Below are positions 5,260 to 8,237 of a stretch of 8,237 nt of DNA, in pieces. Position 1 is the stretch's first letter; each line of letters begins with the position of its first letter. The notes under the pieces were generated by a model that was not told the DNA's origin, ran no database searches, and saw only the letters and a program-made list of their open reading frames with translations. The translations under genes were made by a program, and so were the position numbers. The stretch covers positions 1 to 8,237 of the forward strand of contig CATZDQ010000070.1 in NCBI GenBank assembly GCA_958417695.1. Reading direction: 5' to 3'. Source of the stretch: an uncultured Clostridiaceae bacterium (GTDB lineage Bacteria; Bacillota; Clostridia; TANB77; CAG-508).

Positions 5260-8237
5260 TTATAGCTCTCCTTCATCATTTAGAAGATTATCTTCTGCTA
5301 AATCATTATCAAATATAGTGTCGTCTCCTTCATCATCTAACCCTTCAAATAATTCATCGGAATCTTCTTCACTATCTAATAACATATCTTCTGTATCTTC
5401 ATCTGCCTCGATATAGCTGTCTTCTAGTTCAGTTTCGTCTAGTACATTAGAACCTACTTTTGTTTCTTCATAGTCAATACCTTCATCAATATGTTCTTTT
5501 AGTTCTAGTTCTTGGTTATCTTCTGAATATAAACGTACATCTAATCCTAAAGATTGTAATTCTTTGATTAATACTTTGAAAGATTCTGGAACTCCTGGTT
5601 CTGGAACATTTTCTCCTTTGACGATGGCTTCATAGGTTTTAACACGTCCTACCACATCATCTGATTTAACCGTTAACATTTCTTGTAAGGTGTAGGCTGC
5701 TCCATAAGCTTCTAATGCCCATACTTCCATCGCTCCAAAACGTTGTCCACCAAATTGCGCTTTACCACCTAGAGGTTGTTGTGTAACTAAAGAGTATGGT
5801 CCTGTTGAACGTGCGTGGATTTTATCATCTACTAAGTGATGTAGTTTTAACATGTACATAACACCAACTGTAATTGGGTTATCAAAAGCTTCTCCGGTTC
5901 TTCCATCATATAGAATTGTTTTTCCATCTCTACGTAAGCCTGCTTCTTCTAATAGTTCTTCTATTTCTTTATCTGTTGCACCATCAAATACTGGTGTTGC
6001 TACTTTCCATCCTAAAGCTCTTGCTGCCATTCCTAAATGAACTTCAAGTACTTGCCCTAAGTTCATACGAGATGGAACGCCAAGAGGGTTTAAAACGATA
6101 TCTACTGGTGTTCCGTCTGGCATAAATGGCATATCTTCTTCTGGAAGAATTCTAGATATAACACCTTTATTTCCATGACGTCCAGCCATTTTATCTCCTA
6201 CAGAGGTTTTTCTTTTTGTTGCTATATAACAACGGATAACTTGATTTACACCAGGTCCTAATTCATCTGAATTGTCTCTAGTAAAGATTTTGACGTCTAC
6301 GATGGTTCCTGCTTCTCCATGTGGTACTCTTAAAGAAGTGTCTCTAACTTCTCTTGCTTTTTCTCCAAAGATAGCACGTAATAATCTTTCTTCTGCTGTT
6401 AATTCGGTTTCTCCTTTTGGTGTTACTTTTCCAACTAGAATGTCTCCTGGTCTTACTTCTGCACCAATACGAATAATTCCATTTTCATCTAAGTCTTTTA
6501 GTCCATCATCACCTACATTTGGAATGTCTCTTGTGATTTCTTCTGGACCTAATTTGGTATCTCTACATTCACAGTCATATTCTTCTATATGAATAGAGGT
6601 ATATACGTCTTCTTTTACTAGTCTTTCACTAATTAAAACAGCATCTTCATAGTTGTAACCTTCCCAAGTTGTAAAGGCGATTAATACGTTTTTACCCAAG
6701 GACATCTCTCCATTTTTGGTAGATGGTCCATCTGCTAAGATGTCTCCTTCTTTTACTTTTTCTCCTCTAGTTACCACTGGTCTTTGGTTAATACAAGTTC
6801 CTCCATTGGTTCTTTTAAATTTGCGTAAATGATAGGTATCTATTTCGTTTTTCTTGTTTCTAACTAAGATTTCATCTGCTGATACTTTTTCTATGATACC
6901 TTCGTTTTTAGCTGTAACTGTTATACCAGAGTCTTTTGCTGCTCTATATTCGATTCCCGTTCCTACAATTGGTGCTTCTGTTGTTAGTAGAGGAACTGCT
7001 TGACGTTGCATGTTAGAGCCCATTAGTGAACGTTTTACGTCATCATGCTCTAAGAATGGTATCATAGCAGCGGCTACTGATACGAGTTCCTTTGGTGAAA
7101 CGTCTATGTAGTCTACTTGGTCTGCATCTACTTCTGTGATTTCTGCTCTATGACGTACTCGAATTCTTTTATTGACAAATTTGTTTTGTGCATCTAATGG
7201 TTCAGATGCTTGTGCAATGATATAATTATCTTCTTCATCTGCTGGCATATATTCTACAATGTCTGTTATTTTTCCTGTTTCATGGTCTATTTTTCTATAT
7301 GGTGTTTCTATAAATCCGTATTCATTAATAATTGCAAAAGAAGATAGTGCTGAGATAAGTCCAATGTTTGGTCCTTCTGGGGATTCTACTGGGCATAATC
7401 TACCATAGTGTGTATAGTGAATATCACGTACTTCAAATCCTGCTCTTTCTCTTGAAAGTCCTCCAGGTCCTAATGCAGAAATTCTTCTTTTATGGGTAAG
7501 CTCTGATAATGGGTTTGTCTGGTCCATAAATTGTGAAAGCTGAGAGCTTCCAAAGAATTCTCTGATAGAGGATGTGATTGGTTTTGTGTTTATTAAGGTT
7601 TGTGGTGTAACAACATCTAAGTCTTGTATCGTCATTCTTTCACGAACAACTCTTTCTAATCTTGTTAAACCAATTCTAAATTGATTTTGTAATAATTCTC
7701 CAACACAACGAATACGTCTATTTCCTAAATGGTCAATATCATCTACATTACCTAATCCATGGTCTAAGTTTAATAGATAGTTGATAGAAGCAATGATATC
7801 TTCATTAGTAATGTGCTTTGGTATTAATTCTTCTTTTCTTTCTTTTAATACATTATGTAGGTCTTTTTCTTCTGTTGTGTCTAAGATAGATTTTAATACT
7901 TCGTAATTAACTTCTTCTTTGAAGTGTAAATCAGAGATATCTATATTGGTAACTACTTTATGTATGTTGACTGTACCATTTCCAATAATTCTTACTTTGG
8001 TATCTCCTACTTTTACATCTACTATGTTTAATCCTGTATTTTGGATTTCTTCTGCTATTTCTTTGGAAATTATGTTTCCTTTTTCTACTAAGACTTCTCC
8101 TGTAGATGGGTCTATAATGTCTTCAAAGGCTTCTAATCCTTTAATTCTAAAGGCTAAATATAATTTTTTATAGAATTTGTATCTTCCTACGTTAGCTAAG
8201 TCATATCTTATAGGGGCAAAGAAAAATCCATTACATA
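5260..8237 (-). CDS. rpoB: DNA-directed RNA polymerase subunit beta (5' end outside window)
   Basis: Encodes the beta subunit of the core RNA polymerase, which with beta' forms the active-site cleft. The frame is open from the right edge to TAA at 5262-5260, giving 991 visible codons; by comparison with Bacillota homologues about 250-270 N-terminal residues are missing (inference). The first in-frame ATG, at 7635, is internal: conserved beta sequence lies before it, including RYDLANVGR (visible residues about 10-18) and RRIRCVGELLQNQFRIGL just ahead of it. Visible residues 229-255 are the rifampicin region (GSSQLSQFMDQTNPL, then THKRRISAL). DKMAGRHGNKG carries the two active-site lysines at 682 and 690. 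GGKAQFGGQRFGAMEVWALE (from about 822) is the conserved C-terminal block. The last 78 residues form a strongly acidic tail. No frameshift is seen. A small gene follows after 37 nt, so the two are probably cotranscribed. Identification is certain. Confidence 0.98.
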   Translation of the reverse strand, partial: CNGFFFAPIRYDLANVGRYKFYKKLYLAFRIKGLEAFEDIIDPSTGEVLVEKGNIISKEIAEEIQNTGLNIVDVKVGDTKVRIIGNGTVNIHKVVTNIDISDLHFKEEVNYEVLKSILDTTEEKDLHNVLKERKEELIPKHITNEDIIASINYLLNLDHGLGNVDDIDHLGNRRIRCVGELLQNQFRIGLTRLERVVRERMTIQDLDVVTPQTLINTKPITSSIREFFGSSQLSQFMDQTNPLSELTHKRRISALGPGGLSRERAGFEVRDIHYTHYGRLCPVESPEGPNIGLISALSSFAIINEYGFIETPYRKIDHETGKITDIVEYMPADEEDNYIIAQASEPLDAQNKFVNKRIRVRHRAEITEVDADQVDYIDVSPKELVSVAAAMIPFLEHDDVKRSLMGSNMQRQAVPLLTTEAPIVGTGIEYRAAKDSGITVTAKNEGIIEKVSADEILVRNKKNEIDTYHLRKFKRTNGGTCINQRPVVTRGEKVKEGDILADGPSTKNGEMSLGKNVLIAFTTWEGYNYEDAVLISERLVKEDVYTSIHIEEYDCECRDTKLGPEEITRDIPNVGDDGLKDLDENGIIRIGAEVRPGDILVGKVTPKGETELTAEERLLRAIFGEKAREVRDTSLRVPHGEAGTIVDVKIFTRDNSDELGPGVNQVIRCYIATKRKTSVGDKMAGRHGNKGVISRILPEEDMPFMPDGTPVDIVLNPLGVPSRMNLGQVLEVHLGMAARALGWKVATPVFDGATDKEIEELLEEAGLRRDGKTILYDGRTGEAFDNPITVGVMYMLKLHHLVDDKIHARSTGPYSLVTQQPLGGKAQFGGQRFGAMEVWALEAYGAAYTLQEMLTVKSDDVVGRVKTYEAIVKGENVPEPGVPESFKVLIKELQSLGLDVRLYSEDNQELELKEHIDEGIDYEETKVGSNVLDETELEDSYIEADEDTEDMLLDSEEDSDELFEGLDDEGDDTIFDNDLAEDNLLNDEGEL

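Noticed and set aside
7515..7517. Thr at the E. coli N518 position of RpoB as a resistance mutation
   Set aside because: As I recall, Thr is the normal residue here in Bacillota such as B. subtilis, so it is a lineage difference.
7633..7635. ATG at 7635 as the start of rpoB
   Set aside because: The frame stays open to the window edge and the 200 codons upstream carry conserved RpoB sequence, so this is an internal methionine.
5852..8173. Plus-strand open frames opposite rpoB
   Set aside because: They are antisense to conserved rpoB sequence and show no recognisable domain.

Overview
The window is AT-rich and everything in it is coded on the minus strand. Read in the direction of transcription (high to low coordinates) it holds the 3' four-fifths of rpoB, a small unrecognised gene, a complete rpoC, a transcription terminator, a promoter, and the first 373 codons of an amidohydrolase of the MTA/SAH deaminase (MtaD) family. 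The RNA polymerase subunits look like those of Bacillota: there is no large Gram-negative-type insertion in the beta' trigger loop, the beta subunit has an acidic C-terminal tail, the rifampicin region reads DQTNPLSELTHKRR, and both four-cysteine zinc sites are present in beta'. Together with the low GC content and AGGAGG-like ribosome binding sites, this suggests a low-GC clostridial bacterium. I cannot name a genus.

Region by region: 8237-5260 is rpoB, whose 5' end lies beyond the right edge. 5222-4953 is an 89-codon gene of unknown function between rpoB and rpoC. 4952-4839 is a 114-nt gap filled mostly by a long imperfect inverted repeat (23-nt arms, 26-nt loop). 4838-1284 is rpoC, starting at GTG behind a G-rich Shine-Dalgarno. 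1240-1204 is a hairpin plus T-tract that ends the rpoBC unit. 1201-1173 is a near-consensus sigma-A-type promoter. 1120-1 is the mtaD-like gene, truncated by the left edge.

rpoB and rpoC encode the two catalytic subunits of RNA polymerase and appear to be read as one transcript with the small gene between them. The mtaD-like gene looks like a separate transcription unit and is related only by position; the rpsL-rpsG-fusA genes that often follow rpoC in Bacillota are not there.

The part most worth a second look is the rpoB-rpoC junction, where an unknown gene and a large transcript hairpin sit inside one of the most conserved gene pairs in bacteria. I see no mobile element, CRISPR array, tRNA or rRNA, and nothing that clearly qualifies as a new multi-gene system.
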